Origin: Thermoplasmata archaeon
Lineage (GTDB): Archaea > Thermoplasmatota > E2 > DHVEG-1 > B18-G2
Assembly: GCA_021161685.1 (NCBI GenBank)
Contig: JAGHAD010000057.1
Location: 1-11,052 of the forward strand
Length of the DNA stretch: 11,052 bases
Reading direction: 5' to 3'
Shown here in pieces: positions 1 through 6,581 of the stretch. A program made the position numbers and the translations under genes. Position 1 is the first letter of the stretch, and each line of letters starts with the position of its first letter. The notes under the pieces were generated by a model. The model saw only the letters and a list, made by a program, of their open reading frames with translations. It did not search any database and had not been told where the DNA came from.

Positions 1-660
1 ATATAAGTCCGCTTGTGCAAAAGCTACAGGGCGCACAAAGCGAAGAAAACCATATTTCCCGGAGGTCTTGAATTCATAAACGAAGGTATCAGTAATGCCA
101 TCAGGAATACCAACAACTATATAATCTTTCCATGGAAAATTCCAATGTATGGAGGGATAGTCTTCACCTTTCCGCATATGCAGAAGCATGCCTGCCGCGG
201 TGGGAGGAAGCTTTTCTATAGTTTGCTTAGAAATCTTTCCTCCCAGAAGCATATCCACTTCTATAGGAGAAAGGTCTTCTATGGGTTTCTTTTCTATAGA
301 CGGTGGAATATGAACAATGTCAATGACTTCTATATCTCTTCTTTTCTCCGCCCTTTCCGATAAAAGTTTCTCAATATCATCCAAAGTTATCTCGTCACCA
401 ATATCCAGTAGTTTTTCTTTTTCTTCTGGGATGATATCTATTAATCCCAATTCAAGCGAATAGTTAATTCGATCTGATAGATAGGCACCGAAAAATGCTA
501 ATTCCATTTCTCTGTTTATTAGCACAGACTGCATTGCACACCAGTTGTATTTGGCAGTATCAGCCATACCTATAAATAGGAGTTCGTTAGTCTTTATGCC
601 TCTTCTTTCCTTTTCGAGAGCCAATAGTTTCTCTAAGGTTTTAAGGCTGAGGTTAATCAT
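1..660 (-). CDS. PD-(D/E)XK nuclease, Cas4/RecB-like, C-terminus beyond window
   Basis: An open frame of 220 codons runs from ATG at 660 off the left edge, so the C-terminus is missing. Near the edge it has the nuclease signature: G-I-P-D (Asp187), then Y-E-F-K (Glu196 and Lys198), then Q-A-D-L-Y (Gln216, Tyr220). This is the D...ExK...QxxxY order of Cas4 and RecB-type nucleases. A cysteine in N-W-C (Cys41) near the N-terminus could be the first ligand of a Cas4-type iron-sulfur cluster; the expected C-terminal cysteines would lie outside the window. The middle (about 75-150) is charged and looks like a helical insertion. An in-frame TAG lies 15 bases upstream of the ATG. A TATA-like box at 686-693 implies a leaderless or nearly leaderless mRNA. 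No CRISPR array or other cas gene is visible, so a free-standing DNA-repair or defence nuclease is as likely as a CRISPR adaptation protein. Confidence 0.72.
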   Translation of the reverse strand, partial: MINLSLKTLEKLLALEKERRGIKTNELLFIGMADTAKYNWCAMQSVLINREMELAFFGAYLSDRINYSLELGLIDIIPEEKEKLLDIGDEITLDDIEKLLSERAEKRRDIEVIDIVHIPPSIEKKPIEDLSPIEVDMLLGGKISKQTIEKLPPTAAGMLLHMRKGEDYPSIHWNFPWKDYIVVGIPDGITDTFVYEFKTSGKYGFLRFVRPVAFAQADLY

Positions 661-685
661 CAGTACCAGTAACTAATGGGATTGG

Positions 686-693
686 TTTTTAAG
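686..693 (-). promoter_or_regulatory. TATA-like box of the PD-(D/E)XK gene
   Basis: On the minus strand this reads as CTTAAAAA, centred about 29 bases upstream of the ATG at 660. An archaeal start site about 25 bases downstream would leave almost no leader. There is no Shine-Dalgarno sequence before the ATG, which fits leaderless translation. Confidence 0.4.
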
Positions 694-721
694 CTTATTT
701 ACTAATACACAGTAGCCGTGG

Positions 722-729
722 TTTTAAGT
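722..729 (+). promoter_or_regulatory. TATA-like box of the HNH gene
   Basis: TTTTAAGT lies about 30 bases upstream of the ATG at 757. The predicted start near 750 would place the ATG at 757 just inside the mRNA. This favours 757 over 779 as the original start of the HNH gene. Confidence 0.38.
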
Positions 730-756
730 AATAAATCTAGTTCTCGGGCGGGAATA

Positions 757-885
757 ATGGGATATATCAAATTGAAAGATGCAATTCGACAATATCATGA
801 GTTTCGAGTTTCTCTCCATCAAAACGCTTCTATCCCACGTATCAGGGGTTATGAATGGTACAGAAAAAAGAGCGAAAAAGAATAA
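757..885 (+). other. Probable original N-terminus of HNH gene in another frame
   Basis: An ATG at 757 opens 42 codons ending at TAA 883-885, one frame away from the HNH frame. The peptide begins MGYIKLKDAIRQYHEF and reaches R-G-Y-E-W-Y-R-K-K-S-E-K. It looks like a normal charged, helical N-terminus, whereas the first 25 or so residues of the overlapping HNH frame do not. Removing a single A from the A5 run at 875-879 (or the A6 run at 864-869) joins this peptide smoothly to the HNH frame at N-K-T-I-P-I-A-D. The promoter spacing also fits this start. Possible causes are a sequencing error, a real inactivating mutation, or recoding. Confidence 0.5.
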
Positions 886-1570
886 AACTATACCTATAGC
901 CGATATAGATATTCCAGTATACAAGCAAGGAGGTGTTTGGTACATTGATAAGAACAAGTTTGATAAAGCTCTAGAGCGTCATCGAAAGATTATCGATTAT
1001 CTAAAGAAAGCGGGAAACAATCCCTTTGAAGCAGAGATGATCATTACTGATTTTGGGAAGGAGGGAATTCGATTTGCGCTAAATTTTACTAAGAAGAAAT
1101 TTGCCAGATTAATCTCTTCCTCTCGTAGCAAAGCACGAAAACTTGTTCTTCAAAGAGATGGGGGAAAGTGCGTTGTATGTGGCAGAAGAGACAATCTTGA
1201 GGTTCATCATATTTTTGGTGGTATTTATGAGAAAGATTATTATGTTTTCTTGGCAATAAATTTTTATCTTCGGTTGAGCGACATTCAAGATGCTATCAAG
1301 CGCGAAATAAAAATTTGGGATGATCCACTAAACTTGGTTACACTATGCAAAGATTGTCATCGAGCCCTTGATCCTCTTCTCATCCGTTCAAGTGAAAGAA
1401 AAAGGTATGAAAAATTGATTTTAGGGGAGTATCATCCAAGAAAGCAACCAAAAGAAATCAGGGTTGCAAAAGCAATTCGAGATCATATGAACAAGATATA
1501 TGGAGAAGATTACCAAAGAAAGGTTAAAGAACACCTTAGTAGACTAACGCTCACTTATAAGGAGTGGTGA
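779..1570 (+). CDS. HNH endonuclease, N-terminus probably frameshifted
   Basis: The frame encodes 263 residues from ATG 779. The nuclease domain covers about 115-200: C-V-V-C-G (Cys131, Cys134), E-V-H-H (His143, His144), then N-L-V-T-L-C-K-D-C-H (Asn185, Cys190, Cys193, His194). This is the zinc-supported HNH fold, which cuts DNA with a single metal ion. Residues about 150-180 form an insertion between the two halves of the motif. Residues about 40-75 (P-V-Y-K-Q-G-G-V-W-Y-I-D) could be a small DNA-binding or accessory module that I do not recognise. The start is doubtful: there is no ribosome site before 779, and the frame opening at 757 supplies a better N-terminus if one base is skipped near 864-879. 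It could be a restriction-like, homing-type or free-standing nuclease; no partner methylase is in view. It is divergent from the PD-(D/E)XK gene. Confidence 0.78.
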   Translation: MQFDNIMSFEFLSIKTLLSHVSGVMNGTEKRAKKNKTIPIADIDIPVYKQGGVWYIDKNKFDKALERHRKIIDYLKKAGNNPFEAEMIITDFGKEGIRFALNFTKKKFARLISSSRSKARKLVLQRDGGKCVVCGRRDNLEVHHIFGGIYEKDYYVFLAINFYLRLSDIQDAIKREIKIWDDPLNLVTLCKDCHRALDPLLIRSSERKRYEKLILGEYHPRKQPKEIRVAKAIRDHMNKIYGEDYQRKVKEHLSRLTLTYKEW

Positions 1571-1650
1571 GATTTTCCTGTTAGTTTCGGGTCGGTAAAA
1601 GTTTTCTATCTACCACGATTATCTTTAGAAGTCTGTCTAGCAATTTCATT

Positions 1651-1686
1651 CCCTCCTAGACCTTTATCCAGACCGGTCTAAGAGGG
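1651..1686. terminator. 12-bp inverted repeat between convergent genes
   Basis: CCCTCCTAGACC (1651-1662) can pair with GGTCTAAGAGGG (1675-1686) across a 12-base loop. There is one C-A mismatch on the plus strand, which becomes a G-U pair in a minus-strand RNA, so the stem is fully paired in the hydrogenase-operon direction. It sits 17 bases past the hydA stop and 81 bases past the HNH stop. A TTTT run follows on the plus side (1687-1690). The right arm also belongs to a perfect 10-bp palindrome, AGACCGGTCT (1670-1679). A shared terminator or mRNA 3'-end stabiliser is the simplest reading; a protein-binding site is possible. Confidence 0.4.
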
Positions 1687-1702
1687 TTTTAGATACTTAA
1701 GT

Positions 1703-2986
1703 TCATAAAAAGGTTGACATCTTCCCAATTCTCATCACATGGACGGAGCATGATACGCATGGATCATAAGCCCTTATCACCTTTTCAGCTTCCTTTCTTA
1801 TGAAACCATCATCTTCATCCGCGATCTTGCTCACGTATCCTTCCAAACTCCTCTCGATGTTTTCAGCATTCATGGCGGTTGGCGTGATTATATTTGCATA
1901 TCTGCACTTCCCCTTTTCAATTACGTAGTGATGGATCAGCAGACCCCTTGGCGCCTCTATCGCAGCAACTCCCTCTCCATCCGTTCTGGGAACTTCGATC
2001 TTTTCAGGCTCGTATTCTTTCAAGTTTTCAGCTATCTCCATCGCTTCCATTGCATAGTGCACATTTTCAAGAGCCTGGGCTGGATTTATCCACGCAACCC
2101 TGTTGGATGGAAATCTGATGCCAAACCTGTTGGCTAGTTCCCTGGCATCTTCCCTCAGTTTCCCATTTATATTAATCCTAGCCAATGCACCGACCATGAA
2201 ATCTCTTCCATCTATCAATGATCTTTTGGCTGTTGAGTAATCAACAGCCCTTTCCTTTATATGCTCTCCATACTCATGGGCATCGAAAACTGCATGCATT
2301 GTTGCTATCTTTCCTTCATACAGAGGTATCCCTCTCCCATCCCGCAGGGCAACGTATTCGCTTTCCCTCTCATACGGAGGATAATCCAGAGATAAGAATA
2401 GCTCGGCACTCTCTAAAAGGAAAGGATAGATCTCTCTCATCTTCTTGAGATACTTATCTATCATTCCCTTGGTTATCCTTTTCGAAAATCCTCCGGGAAG
2501 GATTGTGCATGGGTGAACAGCCCTCCCACCAATCAAGGCAGTCATGTAATTGCAAGCCTCCTTCAACTTGAATGCTTTCTTAACGAGTTTGATGTCCTTG
2601 CGAGCGAGCTCGATGGCGCTTTCCACACCAATGTAATCTGGAAGAGCCAGGAAGTAGAGATGAAGGATGTGGCTCTGGATATGAGAACTTATGAGCATCA
2701 GCTTCCTGAGATCCTTTACCTGCTCAGATACTTCTATGCCCAATGCATCCTCAACCGCACGTATGCTAGCTATCTGATGAGCAACATTGCATATACCGCA
2801 TATCCTGCTCGTAAGCTCTGGAAGATAATGGTATCTTTTCCCGATAATCAAAGTTTCAAAATGTCTCAATCCCTCGTGAATTCCAAATGCAACTCTTTTC
2901 ACTCGATCATCTTCAATCTCTATGGTTAGGTTGGCGTGTCCTTCTATTTTTGTGATCTCCTTGATCTCTATCTTCTTTTCAACCAT
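1703..2986 (-). CDS. hydA: Group 3b-type [NiFe] hydrogenase large (alpha) subunit
   Basis: This 427-residue catalytic subunit carries the Ni-Fe(CN)2CO site where H2 is split or formed. The N-terminal ligand motif R-I-C-G-I-C-N-V-A-H holds Cys63 and Cys66. The C-terminal motif D-P-C-V-S-C-S-V-H holds Cys410 and Cys413. An early K-I-E-G-H is the usual family signature. Eleven residues follow His416; such a tail is normally removed by a maturation protease after nickel insertion, so this enzyme should depend on Hyp proteins and an endopeptidase (no protease gene is visible here). ATG 2986 has the ribosome site GAGAGGTGAT just upstream and overlaps the end of hydD by 19 bases. The beta-gamma-delta-alpha gene order matches Pyrococcus cytosolic hydrogenase/sulfhydrogenase, hence group 3b and probable coupling to NAD(P)H or sulfur. 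Last gene of the operon. Confidence 0.95.
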   Translation of the reverse strand: MVEKKIEIKEITKIEGHANLTIEIEDDRVKRVAFGIHEGLRHFETLIIGKRYHYLPELTSRICGICNVAHQIASIRAVEDALGIEVSEQVKDLRKLMLISSHIQSHILHLYFLALPDYIGVESAIELARKDIKLVKKAFKLKEACNYMTALIGGRAVHPCTILPGGFSKRITKGMIDKYLKKMREIYPFLLESAELFLSLDYPPYERESEYVALRDGRGIPLYEGKIATMHAVFDAHEYGEHIKERAVDYSTAKRSLIDGRDFMVGALARININGKLREDARELANRFGIRFPSNRVAWINPAQALENVHYAMEAMEIAENLKEYEPEKIEVPRTDGEGVAAIEAPRGLLIHHYVIEKGKCRYANIITPTAMNAENIERSLEGYVSKIADEDDGFIRKEAEKVIRAYDPCVSCSVHVMRIGKMSTFL

Positions 2987-3648
2987 TCTATCACCTCTCT
3001 GAGATCCCTGTGAGAGAAAAGGGAAAATGCATCGATGATCTCATCCTTGGAGAAACCCTTATCCAAAAGGATCTTCGCATGGGATTTCAGATTTGCATCT
3101 TCATATGATCCCCTGCAGCCAAGGCATGGTTTACCGTTAGATGGACATAAGGCATTGCATCCAGCTACCGTTATCGGACCCATGCACAGATACCCCTCTT
3201 CGAGGAGACAACCGTTTTCAAGCAAAGAACATTCCATGCAAACGCTGTACTCCTTCTTCCCGAATGCCTTGTCGATAATGATCGATGTTAAGAACTCCTT
3301 CAGCTCATCCCTTGAAAAAGGACATCCGTATAGGCAATGATCAACATCTACATAATGCCCTACTGGCTTTGCACCTGGCGCAAGCACTCCACCTGTAGCA
3401 GAGCATGAACCAAGCGCAACAAGGATTTCGCTATTTCTTCTTATCTCGAGCAACTTCGCTACTTCATTTTCATTTGCTGGTACGCCTTCAACAAATGCTA
3501 CATCAACGGGTAGCTTGTTCACTTCCTTAACCAGTCTGAAGTTCTCTATTCCGAAGTGATTTAGGATATCCAGAATCTCCTCTTCCATGTTCAGAAACTC
3601 AACCGAGCAACCCTCACAGCACGATAGAGAGAATATACCTATATTCAA
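2968..3648 (-). CDS. hydD: Group 3b-type [NiFe] hydrogenase small (delta) subunit
   Basis: This 226-residue electron-transfer subunit passes electrons between the Ni-Fe site and the gamma/beta subunits through iron-sulfur clusters. The proximal cluster motif is S-C-C-E-G-C (Cys11, Cys14) with G-S-C-S (Cys82) and cysteines near 105-109. A cysteine-rich C-terminal part (Cys137, 140, 147, 155, 164, 168, 175, 178) should hold two further [4Fe-4S] clusters. It has no twin-arginine signal and no membrane anchor, so it is cytoplasmic, as expected for group 3. The start is TTG at 3648, whose last two bases overlap the gamma stop (TTGA). The strong site AGGGGGTG upstream supports this unusual start codon and suggests translational coupling. 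The gene overlaps the large-subunit start by 19 bases. Confidence 0.93.
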   Translation of the reverse strand: MNIGIFSLSCCEGCSVEFLNMEEEILDILNHFGIENFRLVKEVNKLPVDVAFVEGVPANENEVAKLLEIRRNSEILVALGSCSATGGVLAPGAKPVGHYVDVDHCLYGCPFSRDELKEFLTSIIIDKAFGKKEYSVCMECSLLENGCLLEEGYLCMGPITVAGCNALCPSNGKPCLGCRGSYEDANLKSHAKILLDKGFSKDEIIDAFSLFSHRDLREVIEWLKRR

Positions 3649-4460
3649 TCAAGCACCCCCTGAACCTCATGCGGCTTTTCTATAAATTTTAGAGCCTCAT
3701 CCAAAGGAAAGATCGGTCCGTCCTTGCAAACGTACATACCACTGACAGCACAATGACCACATATACCTATACCGCACCTCATGTTTCTCTCCAATGAAAG
3801 ATATAGGTCATCAGGGGAAAATCCAAGATCGATCAGGGTCTTGGATGCGTATTTCATCATTACCGGCGGTCCGCACATGAAGGTTAAGGCATCTGAAAAC
3901 TCCTTTACTTTGCCACAGAGCTTTGTTACCACACCAACCTCTCCTTTCCATCCCTCTTCAGGTTCATCGACCGTCAGAAGGATATTCATGCATTTCTTCC
4001 ATTCTTCGAACATTCGCTTGAAAAGCAGAAGAGAAGGTTTTCTCGCTCCATAGATGAGTGTAACTTCATTGAGTTTGCTTCTGTTTTTACACACCCATTC
4101 GATAACCGGTTTTAGAGGAGCCAGACCTATACCTCCAGCAACTATTAGCAGGTCTCTACCTTCAGCCTTTTCCAAGGGCCAGCCGTTTCCAAAGGGGCCA
4201 CGTATACCAATGTGCTCCCCAATTTTCATCGCATGCAGTTTTCTGGTGACATTGCCAACAGCTCTTATGCTCAGCTCGATGCTATCTTCATTTCCACCAG
4301 ATATCGAGAATGGAGCTTCTCCATACCCGAAAACGGTCAGCTCCACAAACTGTCCAGGTTTAAAGGAAAGACCTGGCTCAATCACAAAGGTCTTTGTATC
4401 TGGTGTTTCATCGATTATATCCATGATCTTGGCTATGGATGGGATATACGGATTGCTCAT
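3645..4460 (-). CDS. hydG: Hydrogenase gamma subunit, FAD/NAD(P)-binding reductase
   Basis: This 271-residue flavoprotein of the ferredoxin-NADP reductase type should exchange electrons between NAD(P)(H) and the hydrogenase clusters. From the N-terminus: an FAD-binding barrel (about 5-95) with A-P-F-S-I-S near 49-54; a nucleotide-binding part beginning L-L-I-V-A-G-G-I-G-L-A-P (104-115) and containing C-G-P-P (196-199); and a C-terminal [2Fe-2S] motif with Cys229, Cys234, Cys237 and Cys245. The frame is open to a GTG or TTG-type start at 4520, but ATG 4460 is preferred. It overlaps the beta stop as ATGA, has GAGGAGG seven bases upstream, and the extra 20 residues would overlap the beta gene. 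AsrB-type anaerobic sulfite reductase subunits share this architecture, but the adjacent hydrogenase subunits decide the assignment. Confidence 0.92.
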   Translation of the reverse strand: MSNPYIPSIAKIMDIIDETPDTKTFVIEPGLSFKPGQFVELTVFGYGEAPFSISGGNEDSIELSIRAVGNVTRKLHAMKIGEHIGIRGPFGNGWPLEKAEGRDLLIVAGGIGLAPLKPVIEWVCKNRSKLNEVTLIYGARKPSLLLFKRMFEEWKKCMNILLTVDEPEEGWKGEVGVVTKLCGKVKEFSDALTFMCGPPVMMKYASKTLIDLGFSPDDLYLSLERNMRCGIGICGHCAVSGMYVCKDGPIFPLDEALKFIEKPHEVQGVLD

Positions 4461-5470
4461 CTGATCAGCCTCCTCAAGACATCTCTTATATCTATCCCGG
4501 CATGGCAGGAATCGATGCACCTACCACAGCCAACGCATGCATAAAGCTTGTAGCGCTTAACCGAGAAGACGAACTTATCGTATATCCTGTACCTGACCCT
4601 TGCACGTCTATCTCTCCTGAAGTTCTCCGCAGATGTTTTGGCAAACTCAAACAAATGACAGGAATCCCATACCCTGATCCTCTCCCCAGCGCTTCCATCG
4701 AGATTTGTTATATCCCTTACATCGAAACAGTGGCAGGTTGGACAGATCAAATTGCATCTACCGCATGATAGACAGATATCACCCAGCTCCTCCCAGATTT
4801 TGTCTTCAAACTTATCCTCCATATCCTGATACTCTTCCAGTTCTATCTTTGCCATTTTTCTGATTTCTTGCTCTGCTCTCTCTATTTTCTCCCTTTTTCT
4901 CTCCTCATCCTCTGGAGAAGCCCTTTCAAAGAGTTCCATGCTCACGAGTTCCTTTCCTCTCTCACTACCGATATCAACGAAGTAATAATCACCTATATCG
5001 GTAAGCCACAGATCGTATTCATCGGGAATCATCCCTCCAAATGCGGTGCAGAAACATGATTCTCTTGGATATTCGCAGGTGATTCCAATTATTATGGTGT
5101 CCTTCCTCCTGCTCGCATAGTATGGATCCGAAACCTCCATCATGTATAAGTCGAGTATCTTCAATGAAGCGACATCGCATCCCTTTGCACCAAATATGAC
5201 CTTTTTCTCCTTCCCATTCAGGCAATCCTCTATGATATAGCCATCCTCAACCTTCTTCCATCTGAAAAGGCTTTCTTTCGGTGGAAGGAAAATCGGTTTT
5301 AGAGAGATTTCGGTGCGGTTCGGTAAAAGGCATATCTGGGAAGGATCCTCTATCCTTTCAAATCTCGATATCTTCTTTTTTACTGGGGCATAGAGAGTAT
5401 AATTTTCCATGATGTGTTGCAGAAAATCCTTCAATTTGCTCTTCGCTATCTTTACAAACGTATCCATCAC
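4457..5470 (-). CDS. hydB: Hydrogenase beta subunit, 4Fe-4S electron-transfer protein
   Basis: This 337-residue protein of the AsrA/HydB type relays electrons between the gamma flavoprotein and the delta subunit. The C-terminal part has two ferredoxin-like motifs: C-L-S-C-G-R-C (Cys233, 236, 239, with Cys243) and C-V-G-C-G-R-C (Cys312, 315, 318, with Cys322). In the second, the usual Cys-Pro is Cys-His. The N-terminal half carries further conserved cysteines: G-A-K-G-C-D-V (Cys98) and I-T-C-E-Y-P-R-E-S-C-F-C (132-141). The start is either GTG 5470 or ATG 5467. The hypB stop overlaps both, and GAGGGG lies so close that ATG 5467 has the more normal spacing. With gamma, delta and alpha it forms the four-subunit cytoplasmic enzyme. 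It is translationally coupled to the genes on both sides. Confidence 0.92.
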   Translation of the reverse strand: MMDTFVKIAKSKLKDFLQHIMENYTLYAPVKKKISRFERIEDPSQICLLPNRTEISLKPIFLPPKESLFRWKKVEDGYIIEDCLNGKEKKVIFGAKGCDVASLKILDLYMMEVSDPYYASRRKDTIIIGITCEYPRESCFCTAFGGMIPDEYDLWLTDIGDYYFVDIGSERGKELVSMELFERASPEDEERKREKIERAEQEIRKMAKIELEEYQDMEDKFEDKIWEELGDICLSCGRCNLICPTCHCFDVRDITNLDGSAGERIRVWDSCHLFEFAKTSAENFRRDRRARVRYRIYDKFVFSVKRYKLYACVGCGRCIDSCHAGIDIRDVLRRLIR

Positions 5471-6105
5471 CCCTCAAGCCATTTAAAGAAATCATCTAGA
5501 CCTTTACCGCTCCTAGCATCTGTGAGAAACAAAGCGGTGTTTGGACATATCCTGTGAACATCTTCTTTTATCTTTTCGATATCAACGCCAACTAACTTAG
5601 AGAGATCGATCTTGTTCACAACCACCGCATCCGCTTGCTGGAATATGAGGGGATGCTTTCTCACCATATCATCGCCTTCGGTAACCGATACGATGCACAC
5701 CCTTTTGTCCGTGCCCAGTGGAAAATCAGCTGGACATACTAAATTACCAACGTTTTCTATGAAAAGATAATCTATCTTTTCCAAGTCGATCTTCTCAAGA
5801 GCATGCATGACCATGTGTGCATCCAGGTGGCATTCCTTGCCAGTATTTATATTAACAACATGGGGGGTCAATCTCCTTATTCTTTTAAAATCCTCATTTC
5901 CAGCGACATCCCCAGTTATTACTCCAACTCTCTTATTGCTGGATTCAATGAACCTTTCTATGATCGTCGTTTTCCCGGATCCTATTGCTCCCATGAAGTC
6001 AAATGATTTCACTCCAAACTCTTTCAATATCCTTGAGTTTTCTCTGGCAAGTTTGATATTCTCCTTTATCAGATCTCTTCCTATTTCCAGGTGGATCTCA
6101 TGCAC
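5467..6105 (-). CDS. hypB: Hydrogenase nickel-insertion GTPase HypB
   Basis: This 212-residue SIMIBI-class GTPase delivers nickel, with HypA, to the hydrogenase large subunit. The P-loop is G-A-I-G-S-G-K-T (39-46) and the guanine-specificity motif is N-K-I-D (164-167). The metal site of the GTPase domain is present: G-K-E-C-H (Cys92, His93), His97, and N-L-V-C-P (Cys124), as in Methanocaldococcus HypB. The N-terminal CxxCGC high-affinity nickel motif of E. coli HypB is absent, as is common in archaea. The start is GTG 6105, overlapping the nikR-like stop by 8 bases, with little ribosome site. The opening residues (M-H-E-I-H-L-E) match the family, so translation probably depends on coupling. 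Its place between the regulator and the hydrogenase subunits links nickel insertion to the enzyme that needs it. Confidence 0.95.
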   Translation of the reverse strand: MHEIHLEIGRDLIKENIKLARENSRILKEFGVKSFDFMGAIGSGKTTIIERFIESSNKRVGVITGDVAGNEDFKRIRRLTPHVVNINTGKECHLDAHMVMHALEKIDLEKIDYLFIENVGNLVCPADFPLGTDKRVCIVSVTEGDDMVRKHPLIFQQADAVVVNKIDLSKLVGVDIEKIKEDVHRICPNTALFLTDARSGKGLDDFFKWLEG

Positions 6106-6493
6106 GCAGGGCGAATACCCTCAAGCTCTTTATACACTTTTCCCTTGCGATCCTCTTTGCAAGCTCCTTTACCCTTTTGGACTCTCCACTGAAAACGATC
6201 AACCACAGGTAGCTGGAGCTACTTAATCTGGCATGGAAGCACGATCTGATGGTATCGTGGAATATCTCCTCTATCTCAAACAAGGATTCCATTCCTTCTT
6301 TTTCCGAGCATGCAACTATGACTCCATCTATCTTTCCTTCGAGTTTCATCCACCTGTTTATCGATATGTACTCGTAGATGGCTTCAGCTATGGCTCTCGA
6401 TCTCTTCCTCTCTCCCAATTCCTTTCTCGTCCTTTCGAATTCCTCAAAAAGATTTGTCGGTATGCTTGCGCTCATCCTCTTGATCTTCTCCAT
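6098..6493 (-). CDS. nikR: NikR-like nickel-responsive regulator with altered metal site
   Basis: This 131-residue protein has a ribbon-helix-helix DNA-binding domain (about 1-50: K-R-M-S-A-S-I-P then R-S-R-A-I-A-E-A-I) followed by an ACT-like domain of the NikR type. From Glu76 through Gly103 it aligns without gaps to E. coli NikR, with identical numbering. Of the four classical square-planar nickel ligands (His76, His87, His89, Cys95) only His87 remains; the others are Glu76, Arg89 and Tyr95. It may therefore sense nickel differently, sense another metal, or act constitutively. The frame stays open upstream to about 6799, but the first 100 residues would be antisense to the next operon. ATG 6493 is chosen because a TATA-like box lies 26 bases upstream and the sequence fits NikR from there. 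It is probably autoregulated, since the operator at 6522-6551 covers its promoter. It heads the hypB-hydrogenase operon. Confidence 0.85.
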   Translation of the reverse strand: MEKIKRMSASIPTNLFEEFERTRKELGERKRSRAIAEAIYEYISINRWMKLEGKIDGVIVACSEKEGMESLFEIEEIFHDTIRSCFHARLSSSSYLWLIVFSGESKRVKELAKRIAREKCIKSLRVFALRA

Positions 6494-6515
6494 ATTAAGA
6501 CTAAAGGAAAATTCC

Positions 6516-6523
6516 CTAAAAAG
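6516..6523 (-). promoter_or_regulatory. TATA-like box of the nikR-hypB-hydrogenase operon
   Basis: On the minus strand this reads CTTTTTAG, centred about 26 bases before ATG 6493. This predicts a leaderless nikR mRNA. It abuts and partly overlaps the operator arm at 6522-6528, so a repressor bound there would block TBP/TFB. Confidence 0.4.
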
Positions 6524-6551
6524 TATTACGAAAAAGAAATTTTTTAATACT
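6522..6551. promoter_or_regulatory. NikR-type operator 1 between divergent promoters
   Basis: AGTATTA (6522-6528) and TAATACT (6545-6551) form a perfect 7-bp inverted repeat with a 16-base spacer. The E. coli NikR operator is GTATGA-N16-TCATAC, so arm length, arm sequence and spacing all correspond, and a NikR-like gene starts 28 bases away. The site covers the TATA-like elements of both divergent operons, so it could control the hydrogenase operon and the membrane/FmdE operon together. A nearly identical copy lies at 10096-10125. The geometry is read directly from the sequence; binding by the neighbouring protein is inferred. Confidence 0.8.
6541..6549 (+). promoter_or_regulatory. TATA-like box of the membrane/FmdE operon
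   Basis: TTTTTAATA, embedded in the right half of operator 1, predicts transcription starting near 6570. That leaves a leader of about a dozen bases containing the ribosome site GAGGTG (6571-6576) of the gene starting at 6582. Confidence 0.45.
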
Positions 6552-6581
6552 AAATCTTTTTCTTCCCTTTGAGGTGGGAGG

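Noticed and set aside
13..363. Plus-strand open frame of 116 codons at the left edge
   Set aside because: It lies opposite the minus-strand frame that carries the D...ExK...QxxxY nuclease motif, has no ribosome site, and its protein looks like antisense composition.
1..1700. CRISPR array near the Cas4-like gene
   Set aside because: No regularly spaced direct repeats are seen in or around this region.
2513..2929. Plus-strand frame of 138 codons opposite hydA, and similar plus-strand frames between 1894 and 5059
   Set aside because: They are antisense to hydrogenase genes with clear catalytic motifs; no start signals or recognisable domains.
4461..4520. Upstream start for the hydrogenase gamma subunit
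   Set aside because: It would overlap the beta gene by 64 bases and add a non-homologous 20-residue leader. ATG 4460 has an ideal ribosome site and an ATGA overlap.
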